The notes below the pieces were generated by a model. That model made no database searches, had not been told where the DNA came from, and was given only the letters and a program-made list of their open reading frames with translations. A stretch of 64,000 nucleotides of DNA from the NCBI RefSeq assembly GCF_009730915.1, contig NC_052475.1:29387016-29451015 (forward strand), in the 5' to 3' direction. This stretch comes from Dioscorea cayenensis subsp. rotundata (taxonomy: Eukaryota; Streptophyta; Magnoliopsida; Dioscoreales; Dioscoreaceae). Numbering within the stretch: the first letter of the stretch is position 1; each line of letters starts with the position of its first letter. A program made the translations under genes and the position numbers. Shown here one piece after another: positions 43,976 to 57,049 of the stretch.

Positions 43976-46900
43976 TTGATTTACCACAGTGAAAAAATTC
44001 TGCAATTCACTGGGAATAACCGAAATTTTTTTCAAGGCTGTGTGTGGTCTCTCATCTTTGACATATTTAGTCTCTTCATTCATGCCTATGTTTTGAGCAT
44101 TTGTGAACTTTACATGATTATTTGCATTAATCACTCCTGCAAATGGCTTCGTGTTCTCCTTCCTGACGTTGGACAAATTAGGAACTGACTGAGCAAGCAG
44201 ATTTTCAGATTTGGTCCTTTTCCCAATTGAATCAGAGTAGGCATGTTTGATAGAAGAGCTGGAAAACTGTGCCACTGATGTTTGAGAAGTCATGGAAGAT
44301 AAGGCTTTATGTGACGAGAGCTTTTCTGGATGAAGGTTTACAGATGAACCATCACCATAGAGTTTATGTTCAGCCATATCTTGTGAGTTTATTTCATCCT
44401 TTCCCCAGCAGGAACCTACTATCTGTTGCCAAAACGTGAACAAGTCGAACTACAAATGACAATCTGAAAGTTAAGAGTCAAAATCATTTATAAAATACGA
44501 CCAAAAGAAGGCAAGAGCTCTATTACAGTAAACTTTATATTGCAAGATATAAGTTACAAACAGTAAGTTTGAAAATAATTAACTGTGCATATTTTCAAAC
44601 GTACATACAGCATAAACAATAATCTATGCTCCTAGGAACACCAAATTGATAAATTACAAACTTTAGCTACATTGTGTCATGAGATTGACAAAGAAGTTTA
44701 AGATCAGCAAATGTTCAAAATCTTCAACAAATCAGACCAGCATCACTGCTTGAGAATCAGTTTCTTTTCACTTAGCTTTCCAGTTAGATTGAAGTACTTT
44801 CAATTAATATGTAACACTACAATCATTTCATGGCTAATATTAACAGCTTATCAGATATACATTAGACTAGAGAAGTAATGGGAAAACAGATATGTCCATG
44901 AGCTTCCATCAAATGATACCCCAAGTCTTGGAGATCGGAGTTGCGGAGCCTTCTCCAACAATTTATAATAACATAGCTTGCATCTATTATGAGTACATAG
45001 TAGATACAACCACTTTCTTTGGTCCTTCCTACTGAATTTTTCTAATTTTTGCAAAGTCTCCAATAGCTTATTTCAATTCATGCCCTTGTTGTCATCCATT
45101 AGAACATACTTACACAAAGTCACAAACTTCTCTATAGACTATTCAGAAAGAACCTGAATAAGGTTTTGCCAACTAACGCACCATCATCTCCAGGTACACT
45201 GTCATGTGCTTCCTCCATCTTGATAAACATACGAAAATTCTTCACCTCTATTTGTGTCCAACCTGTCAAAGAAATTAATTCTTCGGTCTTACACTTCTTG
45301 CAGTAAAATGAGTTAATTCTTCAATGGTTGCCATTTATTTGAGTTTTGTTTCCAAACTCTCTAACTTCACTCAGTAGCTCGTAAATTTGATTCCACAAAA
45401 ATCAATGCAACTTGGTGATCTCCCATAACAACAATACTTTCCAAGAAATCTGCATCTACCTCCCAATCAGATGCTAGCAGGCCAATAAGATAAAAATTAA
45501 CATGATTTTTCTGTCATTTTCCATGCATTGAGCAGTATTGCTTCAGAACTTGAAGAGTTATCCACGATTTGAAAAATGTTGAACATACCAAATTCCTAAT
45601 TATATTATCTTATAAATCTTCTTCTCTCGTTGATTCCTCATTCAATGGTCTAGGTAATTTTTTTCCATCTTCTCTTTATCACTATTTTCACCAATGTCTT
45701 GCCGCTATCGGTCTATTACCCTTGGCGCAGAGTAACTAATAGTCCCATAATGGTTAATTTGATCAAGATGAATTTTAATATATAAGCCAAGACTTTTATC
45801 CTATAAGCTTAAGATTTTAGGTTGAATCAAGCCAGATAATATATTTGACATCTAACATAGTATCAAATTTTGGTTTCGAAACTTTTTCCCTTATAATTCA
45901 GTTTATCTTTTCACATGATCACTAAAGCATGAGATATTAGACTCCTCTTTCATGTTGCTAGTCTATAACCATATTCTAGGAAAGTGTAATAACACCAGAA
46001 TAGAACCTCAATACCTGATCTTTGTTTTTCACATTTGAACGGTTGCAAAATGACCTCAGCTTCTCTGCACGGAGATGTGCAAGAGTTAGATCCTGTCTGC
46101 TGCCCACTGCAAATTTGGCTCTCATTTCAGCTTGACTAAGTTCTAGGCTATCATGCATTGCCTTCATCTTTGCTTCCTTTTGAGCTTTTTTTAATCCCCA
46201 CTCTTCCCTCAGCTTTGCATCCCTCTTTTTCATATATTTCTCGTAAAATTTTCCTCTGTAGTCAACTGATGGACTGAGACCACCAAACTTCTGATTCATA
46301 CTGTTAATGCTAGCCAGATTATCTACCATGTTCAACAGCAAATTGGCATCAAATTCCATTTCCCCTCCATTGCTTGTGTTTTCTATCACTTTATTCTTGT
46401 CTATCAATTGGTCAGCAAGAGGATCCATTTTTTGCTTTTCAGCAACCGTAGGCACATCAGCTGGCTTGCCTCTCCTAGAGGAACCCAACTGATCACCATG
46501 GGTCCTGAGCTTATGAGCAGCAAAAAGTTTTTCCAACTCGTCAGCTTTCACTTGTAGCTCATCATTTAGTTCATAATTTCCTTTTGATGGTCTCATTGCC
46601 TGGATCTGTTCAACAGAAATAGTAGAAGGTGGGTCAAAATCATCCAGGCTTTGATTAGTCTCTGTCCTTGAGGAAACCAGATTGTCATTTCCTCGTGAGG
46701 ATTTTCTTGCAATTCTGCTTCCATGGGTCCTACTTGGATCAGGAAAAGATGTTTGCCTACATAGCATTATTCCTTGAAGACCAGAATCTCCTTCAACTGG
46801 GAATGCCCCCAATTGTGCCCCAGAAGTAGAAGCCTCTTTCTTAGTTGTTTGCTCCAATTTCGAAGGAAAAGTTTTCCAATGAGATTGAGAATTAACTGGA

Positions 46901-49900
46901 TCAATCTTCAAGGTAATTCTTTCTGCACTACTCAAGGAAGTGCGCATTTGAATCTGAGAATCTGGTTGCTCTTTTGATTTTCGGCTGACTTCCTTTGTTC
47001 GTGGGGATACTTTCAGTAGGGTCACCGAGGCTGATTGCTCCCTCCTTCTGAAGCCACTGGGATCGGTACCAAAATATTTTGGTAGGGAACTGAAACCTTC
47101 AGGTACTTCATTTCCAACATGCCCTGTGGCAGATGAAATGGCTTTGGATGGAATCTGTGAGGCTTCTTGCTCTGTCTTCCCACCTTGCTCCAGTAAAATA
47201 GTAGTTGCCTGATGCTTCAGGTCAACACTCTCCACTGGGTTCACCAAAGATTTTGGTTGAAATGAAGCATCAATTTGATCATTAAGTCCATCATGGTCTG
47301 CTTTGCCCAAAGAAGTACCAAACTGGGGCTTTGTATCTCCCTGTTCCTTCCCCCCACCTTGCTTCATCCAAGCATTGTCGCTAGCCTGCTCCTTGAATAC
47401 GACTTGATCTCTATCCCTAGGAAGAGAGACAAATTGAAGCATTCGTGACGAAGAGGATGAAGTGCCTACTTCATTCTCTTGGGAACCAGAGGAAGACTCT
47501 GTTGTTGCAGTGTCCTTCAACTCACCAGATGCTTTCACTTGAAATTCGCTATCACATTGAGACTGAGAATTGATAGATGAAGAGGAAGTCCCTGTAGCGC
47601 TGCCAGTACCCTTCCTCTCACTGCTGTTATTATTGTTAAGGTCAATGCTCATGTCACTAGCGCCACTCCATCTCCTTAACACTGACTTCTCCGCAGACAC
47701 ATCAGATGAGAGCCTCCTCAGTTCCACCTTCCCCACTGCCACCCGATTTCTGCTACTTGGTCCGCTGCTTGAACTATTAGGAGTTGATGATAGTTCTTTC
47801 TGCTTACTTTCAAAAAGGTTGATACGGTCCAGCACACTAAGCCGTTTTGATGGACCGCCACCAGCCAGCCGATCAGGCTCAGCAGAATTTGAAGGTGGAA
47901 CCTTCACTGTTTTGTCTGCTTCACCTTGCTTAAGACATTGCTGGACAAATTGGGGTCCTTGAAACATAGGAGTAGGGTCAGCTGCAGCTTGTTGTGTTGG
48001 TTCCAATGGAATCCTGGTGTTCTTTGGCTTATGTGATTGTTTGATTTGGATGTCTACTCCAGCCTCAGGCTCATCAATTGACATGTCGGAGCCAGAAGAG
48101 GAACGGACATTCCCATCATCCCAATCCTTCCATGATGGAGGCCAATGCTGATTGCATATAAGCTCAGGCCTTCGTTGGCACAAGGAAATTAACTTTTTGC
48201 ATGCCTCACTGCAAGGAAGAAAATCATGTTATCATAATTGCCATGAAAGATCACATCATTAGAGACAAAGAGAATGAAAACCAGTATAAAGAACAGAAAC
48301 TTTGACCTTCAACCTCATACATTTAAAAAAACTTCAGATAAATGAGGATTCTAATGCATGAAAGCATACCAGCTGTTCACTTATCGGTTTACCTATTAAA
48401 ATGTCCAATTACTTGGTGCTGACATTATGCTCAGTTGAATGAGTTACATTTTGTCTTTAAATTTTGGTTCATGGATGTTTCATTGAGCTACATCACAAAA
48501 ACTAGAGTGCAGGTCAAGGAGACCCGAGAACTGATATTACCCAATGAGCTACTAAAATGAACATGACATTGATTGCAAGTTTCGGACCCTCAACAGATGG
48601 TGAGAATGGAAGTTTGCAGCTAAGCCAAGGATAGAAATCAAAAACCATGGAAATACCAAAAACAGACTCAAAAATAGAAGAAAGATGGATGAAAAAATGA
48701 GGAGCTTACTTCAAGCGATGTGCACTGAAATGCTCTGCAAAGGAAGATAGTTCACAAATATTGTCAAGCGTGAAACCAGCAGCTGATACCCGAGCAAGGG
48801 CCATTGTTAAGTCCTGCTTGACAGCAGCCAGTCGCACATCAATGGCTCGGAGAAGCTCCTTCCTGCAGCAGCACTTTCATCATACCTCTTAGGGGCATGG
48901 TCTCACAAAAGATTCTAAAATGAACATAGTTTAAAGTTGATTATTTTATATGGGACTATAAGAATTAGCTTTTTCCAAAAGCATATCCCATATAAACGGC
49001 AGCACCAGTGTGATTCTCAGCTACCACTAAAATGATAAACTAGCTGACATATCCCACCAAATAAATAAATATATATATATGACTTGAATTTTATACCAAA
49101 CAGGATACCAACCATCAGATGTCATGCATTTTCAAGTTTATGCTAAATCAAGTAAATGTAGCTTACTTACTTTGTAGTATCCGAAGTTGCTGTAGTGGTT
49201 GCTTCATTTTCGCCTAAATCAGATCCAACAACAACTTTGTCAGAAGGTGCCATGCATCCCATATTTTAAGTAACTGAATATTCACCTTGTCTAAATCCAT
49301 TTTGCAAGAGTGAGACATTTTCTTGTTCTGCTAATTCTTTTTGCATTGAGGTGGCAATAACAATTTTTGAAAACTAAAACTTGTCCATAAAAATCTAAAA
49401 GAAACTTTTCAAGCCATGTCCAAAGTTAACAATAACATTGTTATTGAATAGATCAATTCCAAATTAAACATGGAGTCTGTGAAAAAAAAAGTACAAAGAA
49501 TAACTATTTGTGAATCCTGTAGTCTGTAATATACCACAGATGATGCTTATGCAAAATTTTAGCATTGAGCATTAAACCTTAACAGAAACCAGATTATCCT
49601 GAAAAGTACATGAGATGAATCGAAAGCATGATTAAAAAAAACTAAACAAAAGGTGAAAATTAGACATACCCAATGTCTGCGTAAGCTGATCTCCACTCCC
49701 CTGAATAAGCAACAATTCACAGTTCAATGTTAATTAAAATTCCTTCTAATTCATCTAAAACAATCAAAACATAAGGAACTCCATACCTGAGAGTATATTT
49801 TCCTGGCTACTTCCAACTGTGACATCTCAGCATCAAATGTATTGGCCAACTCCAATAACTCCGGAGTACTAACAAATCGAACAAACCTGTGTTTCAAATC

Positions 49901-50299
49901 CATCAAAATCATAAAACTTTCAAATCCTTCTCTTTATTCAATCATTCAAAAAAGCATGCATTCTATCTATATAACCTTTCAAGAGTTCCTTTATTGAACC
50001 AATGTACTGCATTTCGTTGCTTCTCAACCTCAAGCTTGATTGACTGCAGTGCTTGCTCTTCTGAGACTCTCAAATGGCTAGCAAATGGCTTGAAAAATCC
50101 AGAGGCAATCTTCTCCATCTTTCCATCACTTGAAATAAACAATTCACACCTGAAAAAATAATCAATTCACTAAAAAAAAAAAACGTAAACTTTTGTACAC
50201 CTAGAAACAAACAAGCAAGCACCCAAACGCGCACCGCGAGCGTCTGGGAGATAGTTGAAACACAGCAAAATCCAACTGCGTGTCCGAATTCATTGACAT
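43946..50299 (-). CDS. COP1-interacting-protein-like gene, 5' part intact, probably truncated
   Basis: Exons are 50299-50235, 50149-49976, 49886-49787, 49700-49670, 49213-49171, 48862-48710 and 48208-46015, all in phase, then probably 44422-43946 ending at TAG. That gives about 1078 residues; reading through the 46014 donor would give about 932. The start [26 protein letters not shown] matches the LDxAxFQLxPxRTRC opening of CIP7 relatives; ATG 50293 is an alternative start. [22 protein letters not shown] and [13 protein letters not shown] are family hallmarks. The long exon 7 is Ser-rich and ends in a charged helical region ([20 protein letters not shown]). CIP7 promotes light-regulated gene expression in Arabidopsis; the role of this branch is little known. 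Whether a stable product is made is uncertain. Confidence 0.72.
45731..45880 (-). repeat. Dispersed repeat copy, inverse to those at 16186-16545
   Basis: Reverse complement of the unit in PHL intron 5 (landmarks 'gataatatatttgacatcta' and 'cccataatggttaatttga'). It lies inside the last intact-side intron of the COP1-interactor-like gene. Confidence 0.7.
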
Positions 50300-50700
50300 C
50301 CAAATCGCTCACAAACACTCAAAAACCAACGCAAAACCACAAAAATCCCCAAGCTTTCCAGCTGAACCGAATAAGTCTGGCTAAAATCTCAAAACCAATG
50401 AAGAACTCAGCACCAGATCTACCAGATCGAGATCCAATTCTTGCAGAAGGAGAACATCCAAATGGTGAAAAATCAAGGCAATGCTGGCGAATCGGAGTCA
50501 GGGGAGCTGAGAAAGTGATAGGTGGATCTAACAATTTGCGGAAAATGAAAAAAAGAACCAATTTTGGTGAAATTTATTCAATGGAATTCATTAGAGAAGT
50601 GGAGTTTGTTGGAAGGGATGTGGTGGTGGAGGTGGTGGTGGTGGCGTCGTGAGGCCTTTGCTTCTCTCTCACTCTCTCTAAAAATTCTATCACAAATTCA
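50300..50700 (-). promoter_or_regulatory. Leader/promoter of the COP1-interactor-like gene
   Basis: GC-richer stretch upstream of the start, with a GTG/CAC triplet-rich patch near 50618-50650 and CT-rich sequence near 50660-50735. The transition to AT-rich DNA occurs near 50750. Confidence 0.4.
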
Positions 50701-50749
50701 CAATAGCAAATCTTTTTTTTTTTCTCTCTCTAGGATTCTCAATGAACGC

Positions 50750-52140
50750 AATCTCTATTTAATAATTATCAAATAAATAAGTAAATATTTTTTTTTATAA
50801 AATCGACAAATAAAAGTTATAAAACAGAGATCGCTAAATTTCTTTTTCTATATTTTTTTGTTTTATTTCACTTTATTTTTTTCTCTTTCTAGTATTCACA
50901 AATTTAGTGTTTATTTTTTGTTTTATTTCATTTTGTTGTATTTTGTTCTGTTCCTCAATTCTAGTGAGAGAATTATTCTTTTTTTTTTTCAATAAAACTG
51001 TGATTTATTTACATTAATTTAAGAAAAAACAAAAATATCCCGTTATGTAATCATGAAAGGAAAAATAAGAGATAAACCTCACACATTTTGAGAGATTCCT
51101 AAATTTCTCTCTCTATATTTTATTTTAAAATAAAAATTTTAAATATATTGTTGCATGGATAAGCTGTAAAATAGTTTCATTTAAAGGACTTTACATCTAT
51201 ACAAATTCAAATCAAACTGTATGTTTGGAATTAATAAAGATTTTGTAATTATGATTAAGATGATTATAGTGGGTTGATATATTTTTTTTATTATTGAAAT
51301 ATAAATGGGATATTTATGAACGTATGGATGTGATTAAATTTTAGGTTGGAACATATGTATATATATATATATATTTTAAGAGGTCTGTATGTATGCGAAT
51401 AGAAAAGTAATGAGGTGGATAGCAACATTTTGGCACGTCGCTGCAGAACCCGGGGACCATTTTTTATTTTTTATTTTTTATTTTTAATTTAGTTTTTGAG
51501 AAGAAGTTTGATTTTTCAATCAAGGCTAATATTTCTTTTTTGGTTTTAAAATTGAATAGAAAATTCTAGTGCCCGTCTGCTCATTTGATCCATTGCCTTT
51601 TGATTAATACTAATAACAAATAGAAAATAAAGCATTTATAATGAGATGAATTAAGCATAAAAGAGTAATTCAAAAAAATACAACAAAAGTGTAACCACAA
51701 CATTTTGGAATAGGATTCAAAAAACATTTAGATTTCAACTCACATAAAATAAAAACACAAATATGTTAAATTGTTCACATTAAGTGAAAAACCAAAACAA
51801 AACACCTTAAAAAAAAAACACCGATTGTGTTCGATTGCAGAGATGTGAAAACAATAATTTTAAACTTTCATATCTGAATTTACATCCAATTTTAAACTTT
51901 CATATCCCAGGAAAAACATGGTGAATCTCTGTTTACATCAAGTCAAGATAAATCAAATTCCTTGAGAAAAAAATGTCAAACACCAAAACACTGAGCTCAG
52001 TTCTGGATTCAGAGATACATAAGACAGAAATCTCACCAACCAAACATTGCTTCAAAAAAATAAAATAAAATAAAATAAACAAAAACACTAATAACTTTGT
52101 AGTCCTGGATTATACAATTGACAACTCAGCTTGAAAACTC
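50750..52140. other. AT-rich intergenic DNA
   Basis: Poly-A/T runs, a TTTTTATT repeat near 51460-51485 and an (AAAAT)n near 52058-52078. No gene was seen. Confidence 0.6.
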
Positions 52141-52168
52141 TTTCGGGCACCATGACAAATTTGAAAGA

Positions 52169-54736
52169 TCATTGATTTGAGAGGACAGCCATCACATTGA
52201 TGTCCTTTAGGTGAAATAATCAGGCACCATCTGCACCCTTAAATTCACTTCTTGAATACTTGGGAGTATAAAACAGTTTCACCCAGGGTGATCGACAATG
52301 GCTTTTGCAGTCCCTCCTCATCCAATGAACTTGGCCCAAAGGTGATCACCTAACCAACATGAATGATGATGAACTGTAATCAATTAGTGTTTTGTCTGCA
52401 TGATGGCATTTGAAATAAAAGCTTGAGTTTAAGGGTGTGCATAGATTGAGGGAATATGGAGGGAAGGAAAGAAAGAAAAAAAGAAGGAAATTGTTATTTT
52501 TTGTGCTTAGTTGTACGCAGAACGAGAGGAAATGTAATATTACTGTTGTTTTTTCTTTCCTTGTCATTGTTTTTCTCACGCCAACAACAAACACACTAAA
52601 AAGAACATGCAACTGCCAGTCTAATGCTAGGGTAATATAGAATAACCTTTAGTTCACTCGCATGTTAAATTATGTACATTCCTCAAGTGTTGTTTAAACT
52701 GAATTTACATGCTGCTATATCTTAATATCTTCGCAGAGAAATACGCAGGATTTTAAAATAAATATTTATAATTTAACTGTAGCACTCAAACACAAGGAGA
52801 GAAACATATAAGGAAATAATTTTGTACCATCCCAATAGAAGGCTTTTCCTTGTTGTCCTCAGTCAATATCAAGCCACTGGTAGTTCTCCCCTCAGCTTGC
52901 ACAATCTGAGATAGAAAGCCAATAGAATTAATAATCTGTCAACCCTGAAAGAAAGAGATAAAAGATTTTCCATATAGTCCTCACCTAATGCGTATGAGGA
53001 ACTATTACTGGTCAGGATGGGATTTTCCATAGAGCTAGAATTAGATTGTATCCATTTACAATAATGCCCTATCAAATGATATCAATTTCCTAGGTTATGT
53101 GATAGATCTTGTAGTTGCCATAAAGAATGAAAGAGAGGAGATTTTCCATAGAGTCCTCACCTAATATGCATGATGAAATATAAATGGTCAGGATGAGATT
53201 TTTCCATAGTGCTAGAACTAAATTAATATTCATTTACAATAATGCCCTATCAAATGATATCAACTTCCTAGGTTATGTGATAGATCTGGAAGTTGCCATA
53301 AGACCAGCGTGCATTTTTCTCGAGTGTTGCACTCCACCTTGACAAACCAATGTAGATCCCAACAGAAATCACCTCATATGAATACAATGAGCAGAAGGAA
53401 CACCATTGATATCACAGTTGATCTTATGATACCGCATACTAGGTTCATCAATATATATACACACACACATATATATCTTCCTTAAATCACCAAGGAAATG
53501 AATATGGTTGTAAGGACCTGATTTCATTCTCCAGACTTAGTGAGCATGAACTTCCGGCTTAGCAAAAATTCTTTATCCCACAGAAGACTCAATGTCACGC
53601 ATCATGGATTGCACCATTTTCTTCAGAAGATTCAACTTTTGTGGGCATGTGCCCTAATTGGTAATTACCCAATGAAAAGGAGAGAGGATATTTACTTATG
53701 GGAAGGTTAAATACAATATAACAGTAACAATTCTGCATTGAAGTTAATAAAGACCCGACCACTGGGAGGCATGATGATGATAAAAAAATGTAGCTTATAT
53801 AATTTGTGTACTGCATTCATAAATGTAGCTCATATAACTTGCATTCTGCCTTCATATAATTCAAACAATTAAATTATAGAAGCTATTGCCAAGCTGAAAT
53901 ATTCATAAAAACAGTCACGTTGTAACTAGATTTTGACTGCTGAATATCTAATAATTTTGCATTCAATAAATGCTACTAAGTGAAACTTAAATATTGACAA
54001 ATACCTGCATAGTGCACACCAATGCCCACTTTGGTCTTGGCAATGGTTCTGCCTTCTCCACCAGCAACAACCACACCACCTTGAGGTTAAGCCCAAGCAG
54101 CGGTTGGAAGCAATATACCTCCCCTTGTTTTCTCTTCAAAAGAGTTGATCTTAACAAGAACTCTATCAGCTAAGGGCTTGATCGCCATATGCTGGTGGGA
54201 AGGAAATCAAAGAATCTTTAAAATGGGATGAAGGCATAAAAACATGATTTACAGTTTACTTTTAAGTACGCATAGATTGTCACATATAAAAATAACAAGT
54301 CTTCATAGCATGACACTGAAAAGGTACCCACAGAAATATGGCATCATAAGATTCAGCCCAATAGAACTCAGTAACTTCACTATATGTCCACGATGAATCC
54401 TTGCTTTCGCCCAAATTGTAAATTCTCATACATCACAACTGGAACCACAATACGGTTACATTTCATCTTTAGAATCAACAATCCATGAAAACAAAACATA
54501 CTTGATATATACCATATATATGGCATTACAAAGATAGTTTTTCTTTTAATATCTTTTGGAGCCACAATTGTGGCAGCCTTAGACAATAAGGCCACGAAAG
54601 CGCCTTTGTTGTTGCCCAATGTCATAGGTCCGCACCCTAAGAGAAGCTTGGAAAGCCAAAGGAGAGTGACGGAGTCCCTCAAAGAAGGGCAACAGGGCCT
54701 TCTTTGCACCCACTGACAAGGCAAGGCAGACATCAA
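52169..54736 (-). pseudogene. CPN20: Chloroplast co-chaperonin CPN20 pseudogene, introns retained
   Basis: Four exon remnants in gene order. About 54736-54551 holds a transit-peptide-like segment ending KAATIVAPK. 54191-54005 holds [19 protein letters not shown] and GGVVVAGGEGRTIAK. 52905-52828 holds GLILTEDNKEKPSIG, from the second GroES-like half. 52349-52169 holds SSLDEEGLQKPLSIT to VMAVLS. Lesions are an in-frame TAA in the second remnant (AAWA-stop-PQGG), a frameshift plus stop in the last one, and apparent loss of the donor after VAPK (GA where GT is expected). The exon with the end of the first domain was not found. Intact CPN20 is a tandem GroES-like partner of chloroplast Cpn60. This copy is almost certainly non-functional. 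A possible non-coding first exon lies near 55270-55390. Confidence 0.82.
52951..53302. repeat. ~176-bp tandem duplication inside the CPN20 pseudogene
   Basis: 52951-53127 and 53128-53302 are diverged direct copies (shared 'ttacaataatgccctatcaa' and 'cctaggttatgtgatagatc'). They occupy what would be an intron and may have replaced a missing exon. Confidence 0.82.
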
Positions 54737-55449
54737 AACCTGGCTGGGCTAATTAAAAATTAAAAAGAAAACTTGAATCTTTAGCTCGAAAAAAATGAAG
54801 AAAAAAAGACCCAAATGAGTAAAAGAATAAACCCCCAAAAGCCAGAAAGGCCGAATACAAATTGTCAAGCTGATGTTTGAAGGAAAACAAGAACAATCTG
54901 GAAATAGAAGCAAAAATCAGAAGCTTTGCTAGAGATTATTCAAGATTCTGAAAAAGAGATTCACACATGGACAAGCAAAAAACGTCGGCATTTTAACAAA
55001 GTTTCCAAAGAAGATTAAAAAAACACGAAAGCGAAGCGAATAGCCTCGCACATCTTCCAAGAATCACACACATTAGAAATCACAAAAGAACCAATTTTCG
55101 AGGACCCAAGACCAAGAGACAGCATTGCACATAGACGAACAAAAACATAGAAACTCAAACAAATCACAGAAGAAGAAAAAGTAAGGGAAAACAAGAGTGA
55201 GATGAGACTTCACGAATCAAGGTTGAGCATGTAAACAACAATGAGAGTTCAAAAAGGAAAACATCAGAGCCTCACATGCCTTGGAGAATCGAACGCTATG
55301 AATTGATTCCTTGCTTCTCTAGCTCCTGAGAGGATCGAAGACGATGAAACCCCAGAAATCAAGGAAACCCTAGCGAGGTTTCTCCACTAAGCCAAGGAGT
55401 GCCCCATCACAAGGAACGGCTGGTTTTCTTGATAGAGATGCATGTCTGT

Positions 55450-57040
55450 GTTCGGTGTTCCTTCGGAGATACATAAGCTAAACTGTACCAACCGAGTTAT
55501 AAAGGCTATCTGTATTCACATCAGCCGTTAAAATGATGTCTTGCACTAACGACCAGGTGATTTACGGCTAAATAAATGGGTCTAGTAAGAGTGTGAGTAA
55601 TGATTTATATACGAATCATTACAAGTGATTATGTACGAGTTGTTGCCGTGTTCACTTATGCATAATAATAATAATAATAAATAAAATAGAATAATGTACC
55701 TCCGATAGTACAGAAGGTTGAAGATATTATATAAGAATCCCTGAACTTTGTTATAATCACAAACTACTCTTTGATAATATGAAAATTTGAGGAGAAATTT
55801 ACCTATTCAGAGTTGAGACAATATACCAAAAACCCTGCTTTTGAATGCTTTTGCGGACCGAGGGATAGAGGAAAAGATCATGAAAAATAATTAACTATGA
55901 AAAATATTCACTCACGAAGTAGTAACAGTGATAAGGAAAAAAAACTAATGACCATCGAGATTGTGAATGAAAAACAACATATTCAAAGGGCAGACAAAAT
56001 TATGGATATTCACAGGTGCAAAATATGAAAAATGTAACAAAAAACTATTATATAGACCACGTTAGCCAAAGAAGCACTACAATTATACATAAGATCAATG
56101 CACCACACTTTATATAGTATATTTTGAGCTTCATTTTATCTGAGTCCTTCAATCTTCAACATATTTACAAGACAAACAATGAGTTCACAGAAGCGCATAT
56201 ATCACAGCAAATATGTTCAGATACAATGATACATACAGAGATATCCGAGAGTGATTTTTTTATTACAAATGGACTTCAGCAGAACACTATATATATATAT
56301 CTGCCAAAGCTAATCGTCTACCTTCCCTCATTGTACTGCTTGTTATTCCCTCGTCGCTAGAGTAGAATCTCACAGGAATGTGGCATTAGCTTATTGAGTT
56401 TGTATCCCAAGCAAAACAAAGGAAGACTGCTCTCGATATAAACTCCGAAAACATAATTGTCCTGTAAAAAGAGTATCACAATATAGCAAATCAAGAAATC
56501 ACTGCTTAAAGTCCTTAATTGAATAGAAGGATTATTAACTTTGGAAAAGTAAATATCGTGAAGGTAATCTAACTATATACTCAGTGACTTTTAAACCATC
56601 AATGGTGGCATGATTAAGTAGAGACAAATAATAGCAGAAGATGAGGAAAAGTAAATATCTACAAAAATGTTTTCAGTGAGATAGTAACATGATCTGCGTA
56701 CTTCTTGTAGATCCGGAAAGAGAATGTTAAATGCCTCGACGATCTCGTTCTGTTGTCCTCTGGCTCAGGTGGGAACTCCCAAAAAATGGTTGCGAATGCA
56801 TGTCGGTATTAGAGAATCCCTGAAAAGTGAAAAAGCGTGCATGGTTTTTCTTAGTCTCAATGTTAACAAAGAAATAGCCTGTAACATGTAATATATATTG
56901 GATAAATTGTCCAGTTACCTACCTGACTTAGCTGAGTTGCACCATGGACCGTCTGGTGATGCAGATCAGAAACAGGACATTCCTGCAGTGCATCAGAAAC
57001 TTATCCACATTAAGTTCAAGAAAAAGATCGGGTCAATTCT
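55450..57040. other. Intergenic DNA between CPN20 and FAR1-related remnants
   Basis: AT-rich, with a short (AAT)n near 55666-55681. No supported gene. Confidence 0.5.
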
Positions 57041-57049
57041 TGCATTTGT

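Noticed and set aside
47570..47962. 130-codon plus-strand open frame
   Set aside because: It is antisense to the long, clearly coding exon 7 of the COP1-interactor-like gene and is rich in Leu/Ser as expected of a shadow frame.
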